Shown here one piece after another: positions 33,184 to 42,128 of a stretch of DNA of 64,000 nt. The stretch spans positions 2,418,001-2,482,000 of the forward strand of contig NZ_CP045995.1 in assembly GCF_016899425.1 (NCBI RefSeq), given 5' to 3'. Source of the DNA: Burkholderia sp. MS389 (GTDB lineage: Bacteria; Pseudomonadota; Gammaproteobacteria; Burkholderiales; Burkholderiaceae). How positions within the stretch are numbered: position 1 is the first letter of the stretch; each line of letters begins with the position of its first letter. Position numbers and translations under genes: made by a program. The notes beneath the pieces are model-generated. The model was given only the letters and a program-made list of their open reading frames with translations, searched no databases and had not been told where the DNA came from.

Positions 33184-34290
33184 ATGAAGGTATGTGTTCT
33201 GGGCGGCGGCCACGGCTGCCATGCGGCGGCCATCGACCTGCTCGAAAAAGGTCACGACGTGACGTGGTGGCGGCGCGATCGCGAGCCGCACGCGCGGCTG
33301 CGCGCGCTTGGCGTGTTGAACGTCACCGACTATCGCGGCAAGCGCGCGGTGCCGCTCGGCGATGCGCCGGGCGCGATCCGCCTGACCGACGATCTGGCCG
33401 CCGCGCTGCACGGCGCGCAACTCGTCGTGGTGCCGTTGCCGGCCACGTCGCACGACGCGCTTGCCGCGCAGGTCGCGCCGCTGCTGGAGGACGGCCAGGT
33501 CGTGTTCCTGCCGCCCGGCACGTTCGGCAGCGCCGTGTTCGCCCGCGCGGCGGCCGATGCCGGCAACCGTTCGCGCGTCGCGTTCGCCGAAACGGGCACG
33601 CTGCCGTACCTGGTGCGCAAGTATCGCGACAACGACGTCGTGATCAGCGCGTACGCGACGCGCCTGCCGACCGGCGTGTGGCCGGTGAATGCAGCCGGCT
33701 GGGCGTTCGACGTGTTGCGCGCCGGCTATCCGTCGGTCGAGCCGGTCGAGGATGCGTTGTCCGGCGCGCTGATGAATGCGGGCCCGGTGATCCATCCGCC
33801 GCTGATCCTGATGAACGCCGGACCGCTCGAACACTTCGACGCGTGGGACATCCACAACGAAGGCACGCAGCCGTCGATCCGCCGCGTGACGAACGCGCTC
33901 GATGCCGAACGCATCGCGGTGCGCGAAGCGCTCGGCTATCGCGCGCCGCATTTCCCGCTCGCCGATCACTACGCGATCGACGGCGACGAGTGGATGTACG
34001 GGCGCGGCGCGCACGGCAAGCTGACCGATAGCGGCGACTGGCGCGAGAAGATCGATCTGCGCACGCATCGCTACATGCTCGAGGATACCCGGCTCGGGCT
34101 GTCGTTCATCGTGTCGTGCGGGCGCTGGGCCGGCGTGCCGACGCCCGTCGCGCAGGGGCTGCTGAGCATCGCGAGCGCGGTCGCGGGGCGCGACCTGTAT
34201 GCGGAGGGCCGCACGCTGGAGCGGCTCGGGCTCGCGGCGCTGTCGAAGGACGCGCTGCGCGCGCTGGTCGATGCGGGGTACGCGGCATGA
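33184..34290 (+). CDS. Opine (octopine/nopaline) dehydrogenase family protein
   Basis: The 368-residue protein begins MKVCVLGGGHGCHAAAIDLL, a Rossmann NAD(P)-binding loop, and its C-terminal half has the opine dehydrogenase segment GPVIHPPLILMNAG, with the catalytic-type histidine, followed by WDIHNEGTQPSIRRV. Members reductively couple an amino acid to a 2-oxo acid, or run in reverse. AGGAG precedes the ATG by seven bases. It overlaps the following 3-hydroxyacyl-CoA dehydrogenase gene in an ATGA. The substrate is unknown. Confidence 0.85.
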   Translation: MKVCVLGGGHGCHAAAIDLLEKGHDVTWWRRDREPHARLRALGVLNVTDYRGKRAVPLGDAPGAIRLTDDLAAALHGAQLVVVPLPATSHDALAAQVAPLLEDGQVVFLPPGTFGSAVFARAAADAGNRSRVAFAETGTLPYLVRKYRDNDVVISAYATRLPTGVWPVNAAGWAFDVLRAGYPSVEPVEDALSGALMNAGPVIHPPLILMNAGPLEHFDAWDIHNEGTQPSIRRVTNALDAERIAVREALGYRAPHFPLADHYAIDGDEWMYGRGAHGKLTDSGDWREKIDLRTHRYMLEDTRLGLSFIVSCGRWAGVPTPVAQGLLSIASAVAGRDLYAEGRTLERLGLAALSKDALRALVDAGYAA

Positions 34291-35297
34291 AGGCGGCCGA
34301 CGATGTGACGCGCATCCACGTGCTCGGCGCGGGACGGATGGGGCAGGGCATCGCGCTCGTGTTCGCGTTTGCCGGCCTCGACGTGACGCTGATCGACTTC
34401 AAGCCGCGCGATGCGGCTGGCCGTCGCGCGTTCGACGCGCGCACGCGCGACGAGATCGCCCGGCCGCTGCATGCGCAGCTCGCGCTCGGCCGCATCGATG
34501 CCGCACAGGCCGACGCCGTCGTCGCGCGCATCGCACTGGTGGCGCGGGACGGCGCGGCCGACGCGGTGCGCGATGCCGATATCGTGTTCGAAGCACTGCC
34601 CGAAGTGCTCGATGCAAAGGTCGACGCGCTGCGGTGGCTCGGCGAACACGTCGATGCGCACGCAACGATCGCGTCGACCACGTCGACGTTCGTCGTCACC
34701 GAATTGCAGCGCCACGTTGCGCACCCGGCACGAATGCTGAACGCACACTGGCTGAATCCCGCGCTGCTGATGCCGCTCGTCGAGGTCAGCCGCAGCGACG
34801 CGACCGATCAGGCCGTTGTCGACACCGTCGCAGCGCTGCTCGAACGCGTGGGCAAGAAGCCAGTGATCTGCGGGCCGGCGCCCGGCTACATCGTGCCGCG
34901 CATTCAGGCGCTCGCGATGAACGAGGCCGCGCGGATGGTCGAGGAAGGCGTGGCCAGCGCCGAGGACATCGATATCGCGATCCGCACCGGCTTCGGTCCG
35001 CGCTTCGCGGTGCTCGGGCTGCTCGAATTCATCGACTGGGGCGGCTGCGACATCCTGTACTACGCGTCGCAGTACCTGGCCGGCGAGATCGGCCCGCGCT
35101 TCGCGCCGGCCGCGAGCGTCGTGCGCAACATGGAAACCGGGCGCGACGGCGTGCGCACGGGCGCCGGCTTCCACGACTATGCGGCGGTCGACGTGCCCGC
35201 GTACATGCGCCAGCGGCTCGGCGAATTCTCGCGGCTGCTCGACCATCTCGGGCTGGCGCCGGCGTTCGACAGCGCGCGGCGCGGCCGGGACGCGTAG
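34287..35297 (+). CDS. 3-hydroxyacyl-CoA dehydrogenase family (carnitine dehydrogenase-like)
   Basis: The 336-residue protein has an NAD loop VLGAGRMGQGIALVFA, the catalytic histidine segment HWLNPALLMPLVEV (equivalent to HFFNP), GYIVPRIQALAMNEA and a C-terminal helical domain with GFGPRFAVLGLLEFIDWGG. It is a single-domain enzyme acting on a 3-hydroxy acid or CoA ester; the carnitine/hydroxybutyrate branch is possible. It is translationally coupled to the upstream opine-dehydrogenase-like gene, so the two probably act on one pathway. Confidence 0.86.
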   Translation: MKAADDVTRIHVLGAGRMGQGIALVFAFAGLDVTLIDFKPRDAAGRRAFDARTRDEIARPLHAQLALGRIDAAQADAVVARIALVARDGAADAVRDADIVFEALPEVLDAKVDALRWLGEHVDAHATIASTTSTFVVTELQRHVAHPARMLNAHWLNPALLMPLVEVSRSDATDQAVVDTVAALLERVGKKPVICGPAPGYIVPRIQALAMNEAARMVEEGVASAEDIDIAIRTGFGPRFAVLGLLEFIDWGGCDILYYASQYLAGEIGPRFAPAASVVRNMETGRDGVRTGAGFHDYAAVDVPAYMRQRLGEFSRLLDHLGLAPAFDSARRGRDA

Positions 35298-35315
35298 CCT
35301 GGACGTTGCGGCTGC

Positions 35316-35345
35316 GTGCGCTTGCGGCGCCGCGCAAGCGCGCAC
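35316..35345. terminator. Hairpin between convergent operons
   Basis: GTGCG-CTTGCG and its complement CGCAAG-CGCGCAC form a GC-rich stem with a small bulge between the dehydrogenase gene and the convergent MHS carrier. There is no U-tract. Confidence 0.4.
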
Positions 35346-35416
35346 GTGGCGCCGTGGACCGGTGCGCCAATCGCCCACCGGCAACGCGGGTGCGGCGGCC
35401 GGCGCGGGCCGCGCGC

Positions 35417-36754
35417 TCATGCCGTGTCGCCGCGCGTGCCGGCTGCCGGCACGGCACGCGTCTCGCGCATCACGCACAGCGTCGCGACCGTGACGAGGCC
35501 GAGCGCAATGAGGAACAGCGACACGGGCCACGACGCGTGATAGCGCGCGAGCAGCGCGGTCGCAATCAGCGGCGACATCCCGCCCGCGAAGATCGACGCG
35601 ACCTCATGACCGAGCGCGACGCCCGAGTAGCGCACTTCGGTGCTGAACAGTTCGCCGACGAGTGCCGGCAGCGTGCCGATCATCGCGCCGTGGCTCACCG
35701 CCGTGCCGACCGTCAGCGCGAGCCACACGAGCGGCGTCACGCGCGTGTCGAGCAGCCAGAAGAACGGAAACGCGCATGCGACGAGACTCAGCGCGCCGAT
35801 CAGGTACACGGGCTTGCGGCCGATCCGGTCGGACAGCCGGCCCCATGCGAGCATCGCGCCCATCTCGACGATCATCGCGATCATCACGCCGGTCAGCATC
35901 GTGCCGTTCGGAATCCCGACGTATTTTCCATAGACGAGCGAGAACGCGAGGAAGATGTACGCGCCGCCGTTCTCGGCCACGCGCAGCCCCATCGCGAGCA
36001 GGATTTCCTTCGGATGACGGCGGATGCACTCGACGATCGGCAAGTGCGTGTGCGCGCCGCGCTTGCCGGCCTGCTCGAAGTCGCGGCTTTCCGGCAGATG
36101 GCGGCGGATGTAGATGCCGATCGCGAAGATCGCGATGCTCGCGAGGAACGGCAGCCGCCAGCCCCACGTGCGGAACGCGTCGTCCGGCAGCGCCTGCGCG
36201 GCGAGAAACGCGGCCGACGACAGCACGAAGCCGCCGCCCACGCCGAGCTGGCTCCACGCCGCGTAGTAGCCGCGCTGCTCGGGCGGCGCGTTCTCGCTGA
36301 TCATCAGCACGCCGCCGCCCCATTCTCCGCCGGACGCGATGCCCTGCAGCAGGCGCAGCACGACGAGTGCGGCCGGCGCCCACAGGCCGACCTGCGCATA
36401 GGTCGGCAGCAGGCCGATCGCGAACGTCGACGCACCCATGATCAGCAGCGTCCATACGAGCGACGCCTTGCGCCCGTAGCGATCGCCGACGTGGCCGAAC
36501 ACGATCCCGCCGAGCGGCCGCGCGACGAAGCCGAGCGCGAACGCCGCGAACGCGGCGAGACTGCCGGCGAGCGGCGATGCGCCGGGCGGAAAGAACACGT
36601 GGCCGAACACGAGCGCCGCGGCCGTGCCGTACACGAAGAAGTCATACCATTCCATCGCGTTGCCGGCGACGGAGGCGATGACGATCCGGCGTAGTTGCCG
36701 GTCGGCGAGCGGCCGGGCGGCGCTCGGGGATTGCACGGTGTCGGTCGGGTACAT
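35417..36754 (-). CDS. MHS-family (shikimate/proline-betaine-type) MFS transporter
   Basis: The 445-residue carrier starts the family fold with RRIVIASVAGNAMEWYDFFV, the hallmark of metabolite:H+ symporters, and has GDRYGRKASLVWTLLIMG between helices 2 and 3 and RLLQGIASGGEWGGGVLMIS. Such carriers import shikimate, citrate, proline/betaine or ketoglutarate. It is convergent with the dehydrogenase pair and may import their substrate. No strong ribosome-binding site precedes the ATG at 36754. Confidence 0.91.
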   Translation of the reverse strand: MYPTDTVQSPSAARPLADRQLRRIVIASVAGNAMEWYDFFVYGTAAALVFGHVFFPPGASPLAGSLAAFAAFALGFVARPLGGIVFGHVGDRYGRKASLVWTLLIMGASTFAIGLLPTYAQVGLWAPAALVVLRLLQGIASGGEWGGGVLMISENAPPEQRGYYAAWSQLGVGGGFVLSSAAFLAAQALPDDAFRTWGWRLPFLASIAIFAIGIYIRRHLPESRDFEQAGKRGAHTHLPIVECIRRHPKEILLAMGLRVAENGGAYIFLAFSLVYGKYVGIPNGTMLTGVMIAMIVEMGAMLAWGRLSDRIGRKPVYLIGALSLVACAFPFFWLLDTRVTPLVWLALTVGTAVSHGAMIGTLPALVGELFSTEVRYSGVALGHEVASIFAGGMSPLIATALLARYHASWPVSLFLIALGLVTVATLCVMRETRAVPAAGTRGDTA

Positions 36755-36989
36755 GGCGGACTCTGAAGGGGGAGGCAGGCGCGTGCCGTCTTGTGCGGCA
36801 CTGCGGGCTAGTGTTGTCGGCCCCGCCGGCCCCGGTCAAATCCGCAGAAAAAGGGGAGTGTCATCACTCCGGCAAATGATGGGTGCGTACCAGCCGTGCG
36901 ATCAGGACCGGAAAAATCGTATTCATCCTATAGGCGACACAGCATTTCCACATTATCAATCTCGATCCACGTGAGATGTGAGATCGCTG

Positions 36990-37172
36990 ATGAAGAATGC
37001 ACAAGGCCACGAAATGGTTCGCCTGGGAGACGCCACCGATCATGGTGGCGAAGTCATCGAATGCGCGAACGACCTGAAACATCTCGGAGTCGGCGTGGCG
37101 CTTGACGGCCATAGTGTTCGTTGTCGGAAATGCGGCGGTGTTTTTCCGTTATCCCAGATGACACGCGTGTGA
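36990..37172 (+). pseudogene. Truncated PAAR-domain protein
   Basis: The frame begins MKNAQGHEMVRLGDATDHGG and reaches VALDGHSVRCRKCGGVFPL, the first two thirds of a PAAR domain, then stops after MTRV. PAAR proteins sharpen the T6SS spike and normally continue for another 25-30 residues. In another frame just beyond, DDTRVMAGLHRMLIFH resembles the missing strand, so a frameshift near 37150 is likely. The surroundings are AT-richer than the rest of the window and no T6SS core genes are present. Confidence 0.6.
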
Positions 37173-37252
37173 TGGCGGGGCTACATCGCATGTTGATTTT
37201 CCATTATTACTGGATGATTTCGCACATGCAAAATCAGACGGGCGGAGCCTAT

Positions 37253-37364
37253 ATGAAACCCGATGTGCCGATCGCACAGGCCGAGGTGTGCAAGCTGTTG
37301 AGAGTGTCACCGGAAACGGCGGCGAAGATGGTGAGTTTCGAAGAGGGATACCGGAGCCAGTTAC
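37253..37364 (+). pseudogene. Remnant resembling the start of a lysozyme-like (GH24) effector domain
   Basis: In the frame beginning at the ATG at 37253 (GGAG upstream) the translation runs into PETAAKMVSFEEGYRSQL, which looks like the AA-x-MVSFEEGYRS start of T4-type muramidase domains found behind PAAR modules. The resemblance stops where the next gene begins. Only about 37 codons remain, so if the reading is right this is a fragment left by a deletion. Identification rests on a short motif. Confidence 0.35.
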
Positions 37365-38350
37365 ATGAAGAAGATGCTTATGCGTGTGCGGAAGTGGTGC
37401 AAGCCTATTGGGACCGCCCTGATCGTGCTTTCGTGCGCAACCCCGGTACATGCACAGGAGGATACGATGCTTCACTTGACGCCATTGGGGGAGGGATGCA
37501 GGCGACCGACGAAGAGCAGCGCGTCGCACTGCGCACCATCCTTAAAACAGCAATGGCAATCCTGCGCGATGATGCGCCGTACGATCCGAAGAATATTATC
37601 TTTGGGACAAACTACACGACGTGGACGCACCCTCCTGCAAAAGGGTTTCTTTATAAATACAAAAATCGTGCGCTGCGCGGGACGAAGATTGAATTTTCCA
37701 CTGGCGACGATCCGGAGGACTACAGTGAGGATCGCGATAAAGTGAAAATCGTTCCGGCTGGGGTAAGAATTGTCGTTGACGCAAGGGTTGCCAATCTGCC
37801 TGATACGGAAATCAAATCTCTCCTCCAACTAGAGGACTATTGGGTTGACGGGGATGGAAATCGTGAGTACGGGAATGAAATAATGGGGCGCACTCCCGAC
37901 GCTCCCAATTTGCAGTCTTTTCGTTACCGATCAAAGGATGTTCCGGGTAGCAAATTTCCTATCGATGTCGATCTTGGTTACATCAACCCGGTGGATGGAT
38001 CTTTTCCGCAGCGACTGTGGATAGTTGAGATAAGCCGCATATACAGGATTTTGACACCGGAGGAACGCGAACAGCGCCGCTTGGAAGAGCAACAAGCGAA
38101 GCGCCACAAATACGGGTCGATGAATCTGTGTACGGGGATGCTGTGTCCTGAAACGGGGATCTGGCAGGGATACACGAAGACTTCCAGTTCGGATATTCAT
38201 ATGATCCGGAAGGGACATGAATTCCCCGATGTCCGCACGCTGACCCCTCGGGAGCAAGCGGAACGGAAGCAATACACGAATTTGTTTGAGCCGGGTCAGT
38301 GGATGTGGGTAAAGGAATATGTGGAGCCGGAGTGGATGAAGGAAGGCTGA
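37365..38350 (+). pseudogene. Exported immunity-like protein, frameshifted near 37490
   Basis: An ATG at 37365 (GGAG eight bases upstream) begins MKKMLMRVRKWCKPIGTALI, a signal peptide ending TPVHA-QE, but this frame fails soon after LHLTPLG. The rest of the protein continues in another frame from about MQATDEEQRVALRTILKTAM (37496) to the TGA at 38350, with FGTNYTTWTHPPAKGF in the middle and a C-terminal LCPETGIWQGY...GHEFPDV. One extra G in the TTGGGGGAGGG run (37485-37495) would join them into about 328 residues. The C-terminal CPxxGxW pattern occurs in proteins beside T6SS effectors. A periplasmic location fits protection from a lysozyme effector. A start at 37496 on an immediately adjacent GGAGGG is an alternative, giving a cytoplasmic protein. 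Confidence 0.55.
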
Positions 38351-38498
38351 CCTGAAAATTGCAGCACGGGCGGCGGGGCTTCCGACAACAATCTCGCGTT
38401 GCGGGACGTCCCCGCCCGCATCCCGGTGTATCGCTTCTGGCCTTCGTGCGACGTGGCATGGCGCGCTCAGCGCCACGTCGCCCGTACGCCGTCTCGCG

Positions 38499-39545
38499 TT
38501 ACCGCTCGATCTGCCGGTTCCACCGCGTATCCCACTGCGCACGGCGCGCGTTGATCGCGGTCCAGTCGACCACGGTCACCTTGCGCACCAGGTCGTCGAC
38601 GTTGCCGAGACTCTGCTGCATCGCGGCCGGCATCTTCGCGAGACGGTTGGTCGGGATCTGCTTGCCGGCCTCGGCCGCCTTCGTTTGCGCGGGCGCGGAC
38701 AACAGGAACTGAGCGAGCTTCTGCGCGAGTTGCGGGTCGGGATTGTTCGCGACCACGCACAGGTCGACGAGCAGCAGCACCGGACCTTCCTTCGGGTTCG
38801 CATACGCGACCGGGATGCCCTTGTCCTGCAGGTCGCCGACGCCGGTCGGCGTCAGCGGGAACAGGCCGGCCTCGCCGGTCTGCACCATCTCCGAGATCTT
38901 CGCCGAGTTCGGGATGTACTCGACGACGTTCGGCCCGACCGTGCTCGCCCACTTGCCGAAGCCGGGCTCGACGTTCTGTTCGTTGCCGCCGAGCAGCCGG
39001 TTGATCGCGAGGAAGCCGTGCAGCCCGAACGTGCTGCTCGACGCCGACTGGAACACGACCTTGCCCTTGTATTTCGGGTCGGCGAAATCCATCCACGACG
39101 TCGGCGGCGCCCAGCCTTTCTCGGCGAACAGCTTCTTGTTGTAGGCGATGCCGGTCATCCCGAGCTGCACGCCCGCGCCGACGTCGTCCTTCATCCGCGC
39201 GAACGGGTACAGCTCCTTCAGCACCGGCGAATCGTCGAGCTTCTGGCACACGCCAAGGCTCACCGCGCGCGCCATCACGCCGTCGTCGAGGAACGCGACG
39301 TGGATCTGCGGCTTGTTGCGGTTCGCGAGCAGCTTCGCGAGCACGTCCGACGACGTGCCGGGCACGATCACCACCTTTACGTTGTTCGCCTTCTCGAAGT
39401 CGGGCAGCACCTGGCTCGTATAGGCCTTTTCCATCGGGCCGCCGTTCATGCCGACGTAGATCGTCTTCGTTTGCGCGCACGCGGGCGCGCCGACGCCTGC
39501 GATGCAGAGGGCGGCGGCGGCCGCGATCGTTCCGAGCAGTTTCAT
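38499..39545 (-). CDS. ABC transporter substrate-binding protein, PotD/spermidine-like
   Basis: The 348-residue precursor has a Sec signal peptide (MKLLGTIAAAAALCIAGVGA to ACAQ) and an extracellular solute-binding family fold (TIYVGMNGGPMEKAYTSQVL, VGAGVQLGMTGIAYNKKLF, PTSWMDFADPKYKGKV). It is the last of seven genes in a leftward operon; its ATG overlaps the stop of the DadA-like gene. With the permeases and ATPase it forms a polyamine/opine-type importer. Ligand unknown. Confidence 0.9.
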   Translation of the reverse strand: MKLLGTIAAAAALCIAGVGAPACAQTKTIYVGMNGGPMEKAYTSQVLPDFEKANNVKVVIVPGTSSDVLAKLLANRNKPQIHVAFLDDGVMARAVSLGVCQKLDDSPVLKELYPFARMKDDVGAGVQLGMTGIAYNKKLFAEKGWAPPTSWMDFADPKYKGKVVFQSASSSTFGLHGFLAINRLLGGNEQNVEPGFGKWASTVGPNVVEYIPNSAKISEMVQTGEAGLFPLTPTGVGDLQDKGIPVAYANPKEGPVLLLVDLCVVANNPDPQLAQKLAQFLLSAPAQTKAAEAGKQIPTNRLAKMPAAMQQSLGNVDDLVRKVTVVDWTAINARRAQWDTRWNRQIER

Positions 39546-40693
39546 CTTTGTGTTTCCTCTTGACGGAAAGGGGCGGCCGGCATGGCTTGGGGGAAGAAGC
39601 GGCCGATCGAGAATGCATCGAGTGGCGTGGCGGTTTCGCCGGTGGTGACGAGATCGGCGAGCACGTCGCCGACGCCCGGCGCGAGCAGGAAGCCGCCGCC
39701 GGAAAAGCCGAACGCATGCAGCAGGTTCGGCGTGGTACGGCTCGCGCCGATGATCGGGTTGTGGTCGGGCGTACAGCCTTCGACGCCGCTCCACGTGCGG
39801 ATCAGCAGCGCGTCGCGCAATGCGGGCAGCAATGCGCAGGCGTCGCGCATCACCGCGCGCGTCGTGTCGACCGACGGCTGGCCGAACTCGCCGTCGCCGC
39901 GGCCGCGGCCGCCGCCGATCACGCAGTTGCCGCGCGCGACCTGACGCGCGTACACGCCGCCGCCATACACACCGAGGTTGTGCGCGATGAACGGCGGTAG
40001 CGGCTCGGTCACCCACATGTTCGGGTAGATCGGCTCCATCGGTACGGCCTCGCCAAAGCGTTCGGCGATCGTGTTCGCCCATGCGCCGGCCGAATTGATC
40101 AGCCACGTCGCGGTGTGCGCGCGACCGCCCGCCTGCAAGTGAAAACGTGCGCCATCGTGATGAACCGCGTCGACGGGCGTGTGCTCGAACACGTCCGCGC
40201 CCGCTGCGCGGGCCGCGCGCGCGAACGCGGGCGACACGAGGCGCGGGTTCGCATGGCCGTCGGTCTCGCACAGCGAGCCGCCGAGCGCCGCGCGGCCGAG
40301 CCACGGGTAGCGGCGGCGGAACGCGTCGCCGCGCATTACCTGCAGCGGCAAGCCGTGTTCGCCGGCGAGCACGGCGTATGCGTCGAGCGCGTCGAGATCG
40401 GCATCGCTGCGCGCGAGCCGCAAGTGGCCGGACACGACGAATTCGCCGTCGATGCCGATCAGTTCGGGCAGGTGATTCCAGATGCGCCGCGCCCGCAGCG
40501 CGAGCGGCAATTGCTCGGCCGGGCGGCCCTGGCAGCGCACGCCGCCGTAGTTCACGCCGCTCGCCTGCGCGCCGCAGTCGCGCCGCTCGAACAGCCCGAC
40601 GCGCAGTCCGCGGTGCGTGAGCGCAAGTGCGGCCGACGCGCCGACGAGGCCGCCGCCGACGATCGCGACGTCGTAATGCCGGATCTCACTCAT
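39542..40693 (-). CDS. DadA-like FAD oxidoreductase, small catalytic subunit of an opine/D-amino acid oxidase
   Basis: The 383-residue flavoprotein starts DVAIVGGGLVGASAALALTH (FAD loop) and has the DAO-fold segments GVNYGGVRCQG, ETDGHANPRLVSPAFARAA, NSAGAWANTIAERFG and GVEGCTPDHNPIIG, FSGGGFLLAPGVGD. It matches the beta subunit of HcnC/OoxB/proline-dehydrogenase-type complexes. It overlaps the large flavoprotein subunit by eight bases upstream and the binding-protein gene downstream, so subunits and transporter are coexpressed. Confidence 0.9.
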   Translation of the reverse strand: MSEIRHYDVAIVGGGLVGASAALALTHRGLRVGLFERRDCGAQASGVNYGGVRCQGRPAEQLPLALRARRIWNHLPELIGIDGEFVVSGHLRLARSDADLDALDAYAVLAGEHGLPLQVMRGDAFRRRYPWLGRAALGGSLCETDGHANPRLVSPAFARAARAAGADVFEHTPVDAVHHDGARFHLQAGGRAHTATWLINSAGAWANTIAERFGEAVPMEPIYPNMWVTEPLPPFIAHNLGVYGGGVYARQVARGNCVIGGGRGRGDGEFGQPSVDTTRAVMRDACALLPALRDALLIRTWSGVEGCTPDHNPIIGASRTTPNLLHAFGFSGGGFLLAPGVGDVLADLVTTGETATPLDAFSIGRFFPQAMPAAPFRQEETQR

Positions 40694-42128
40694 CGCGGGC
40701 CTCGTCGGGAATCGCCGCGACGTCGTCGCCCGCGAGCGCGGCCGAGATCGGGAACGGCTTCACGGGTGGTTGCGCACGCAACCGCCCGACGTCGGCGAGC
40801 GGCCGGCCGGTTTCGGCGGCCAGCACGAGCGCGGCCGCGTCGCCGCACATGCGGCCCTGGCAGCGGCCCATGCCGACGCGGGTCAGCGCCTTCAGCCGGT
40901 TCAATTCGGTCGCCGCGCCTTCGCGCACGCAGCGGCGCAGCGTGCCCGCGTCGATCTCCTCGCAGCGGCACACGATCGTGTCGTCGGGGCAGCGGGCAAC
41001 CTGTTCGGCCGGCGGCGCGAACGCCGCCTCGAGGCCCGCGCGGAATGCGCCGATGCGGGCGAGCGTGCGCTCGAGCGCCGCCGCGTCGGGCTGGCCGGGC
41101 GGCGAGCGCGATGCGACGCCGGCATCGTCGAGCAGCGCGAGCGCCGCACGCCGGCCCGACGCTTCGGCCGCGTCGGCGCCTGCGATGCCCGCGCCGTCGC
41201 CGGCGACGTAGACGCCACGTACCGACGTGCGACCGGCCGCGTCGCGTTCGGGCAGCCACGCGCGATTGAGCGGGTCGAATTCGAACCGGCAGCCGGCGAG
41301 ATCGGCGAGCTGCGTTTCGGCGCGCAGGCCGAAGCCGAGGCCGAGCGCATCGCAGTCGAGCACGCGCGGTGGCGTGGGCTGCGCGTCGTCTCCGGCGGCG
41401 CGCCATGCGAGCCCCGTCACGTGCTGGTCGCCGAGCACGCGTTCGAACGTGACACCCGTTTCGATCGCGACACCATGCGCACGCAGCCAGCCGTTGTAGT
41501 AGAGCCCTTTCGCGAAGATCGACGGCATGCGCAGCAGCGCGGGCGCGGCGGCGGCCTGGCGGCGCAGCGGGCTCGTGTCGAGTACGGCCGCGACGTGTGC
41601 GCCGGCCTTCGCATACTGGTAAGCGACGAGGTAAAGCAGCGGCCCGGTGCCCGCGAACACGATGCGTCGGCCGATCGCGCAGCCCTGCGCCTTCAGCGCG
41701 ACCTGCGCGCCGCCGAGCGTATAGACGCCCGCGAGCGTCCAGCCGGGCACGGGCAGCATGCGGTCGGTCGCGCCGCTCGCGACGATCAGGTGCGAGTACG
41801 GCACCGTCACTTCGCGGCCGTCCTGCAGCGTGTCGACGCGGCCCGCGCCGCACGACCACGCCAGCGTGTTCGGCCGATAGTCGATGTGCGGCAGCAGCGC
41901 GGCCATCGTCCGGTGCACCGCGTCGGCCTTCGCGGCCTCGAAGCCGTACAGCGTGCGCTTGCCGCGCACGAACGCGGCGTCGGCCGGCGGTTGACGATAG
42001 ATCTGTCCGCCCCAGCGCGCGTTCTCGTCGATCACGACCGGGCGCAGCCCGGCGTCGACGAGTGCCTCGGCCGCGCGCACGCCGGCCGGCCCCGCGCCGA
42101 CGATCACCGGTTGCAGTGCGGCGCTCAC
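40686..42128 (-). CDS. FAD/NAD oxidoreductase with BFD-like 2Fe-2S domain, large subunit (HcnB/OoxA-like)
   Basis: The 480-residue protein has an N-terminal FAD loop (PVIVGAGPAGVRAAEALVDAG, shown in two pieces), GGQIYRQPP, a second nucleotide-binding loop (RRIVFAGTGPLLYLVAYQYA region), VYVAGDGAGIAGADAA, and a C-terminal BFD-like [2Fe-2S] domain with CRCEEIDAG and GRCQGRMCG. It corresponds to the alpha subunit of HcnABC, opine oxidase and D-hydroxyproline dehydrogenase complexes. The start is a GTG at 42128 that overlaps the stop of the 2Fe-2S subunit (GTGA), with GGAGA six bases upstream. Confidence 0.9.
   Translation of the reverse strand: MSAALQPVIVGAGPAGVRAAEALVDAGLRPVVIDENARWGGQIYRQPPADAAFVRGKRTLYGFEAAKADAVHRTMAALLPHIDYRPNTLAWSCGAGRVDTLQDGREVTVPYSHLIVASGATDRMLPVPGWTLAGVYTLGGAQVALKAQGCAIGRRIVFAGTGPLLYLVAYQYAKAGAHVAAVLDTSPLRRQAAAAPALLRMPSIFAKGLYYNGWLRAHGVAIETGVTFERVLGDQHVTGLAWRAAGDDAQPTPPRVLDCDALGLGFGLRAETQLADLAGCRFEFDPLNRAWLPERDAAGRTSVRGVYVAGDGAGIAGADAAEASGRRAALALLDDAGVASRSPPGQPDAAALERTLARIGAFRAGLEAAFAPPAEQVARCPDDTIVCRCEEIDAGTLRRCVREGAATELNRLKALTRVGMGRCQGRMCGDAAALVLAAETGRPLADVGRLRAQPPVKPFPISAALAGDDVAAIPDEARDE

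Noticed and set aside
36864..37112. An 82-codon minus-strand frame in the AT-richer island
   Set aside because: It is antisense to the PAAR remnant and shows no domain; the PAAR frame explains the region.
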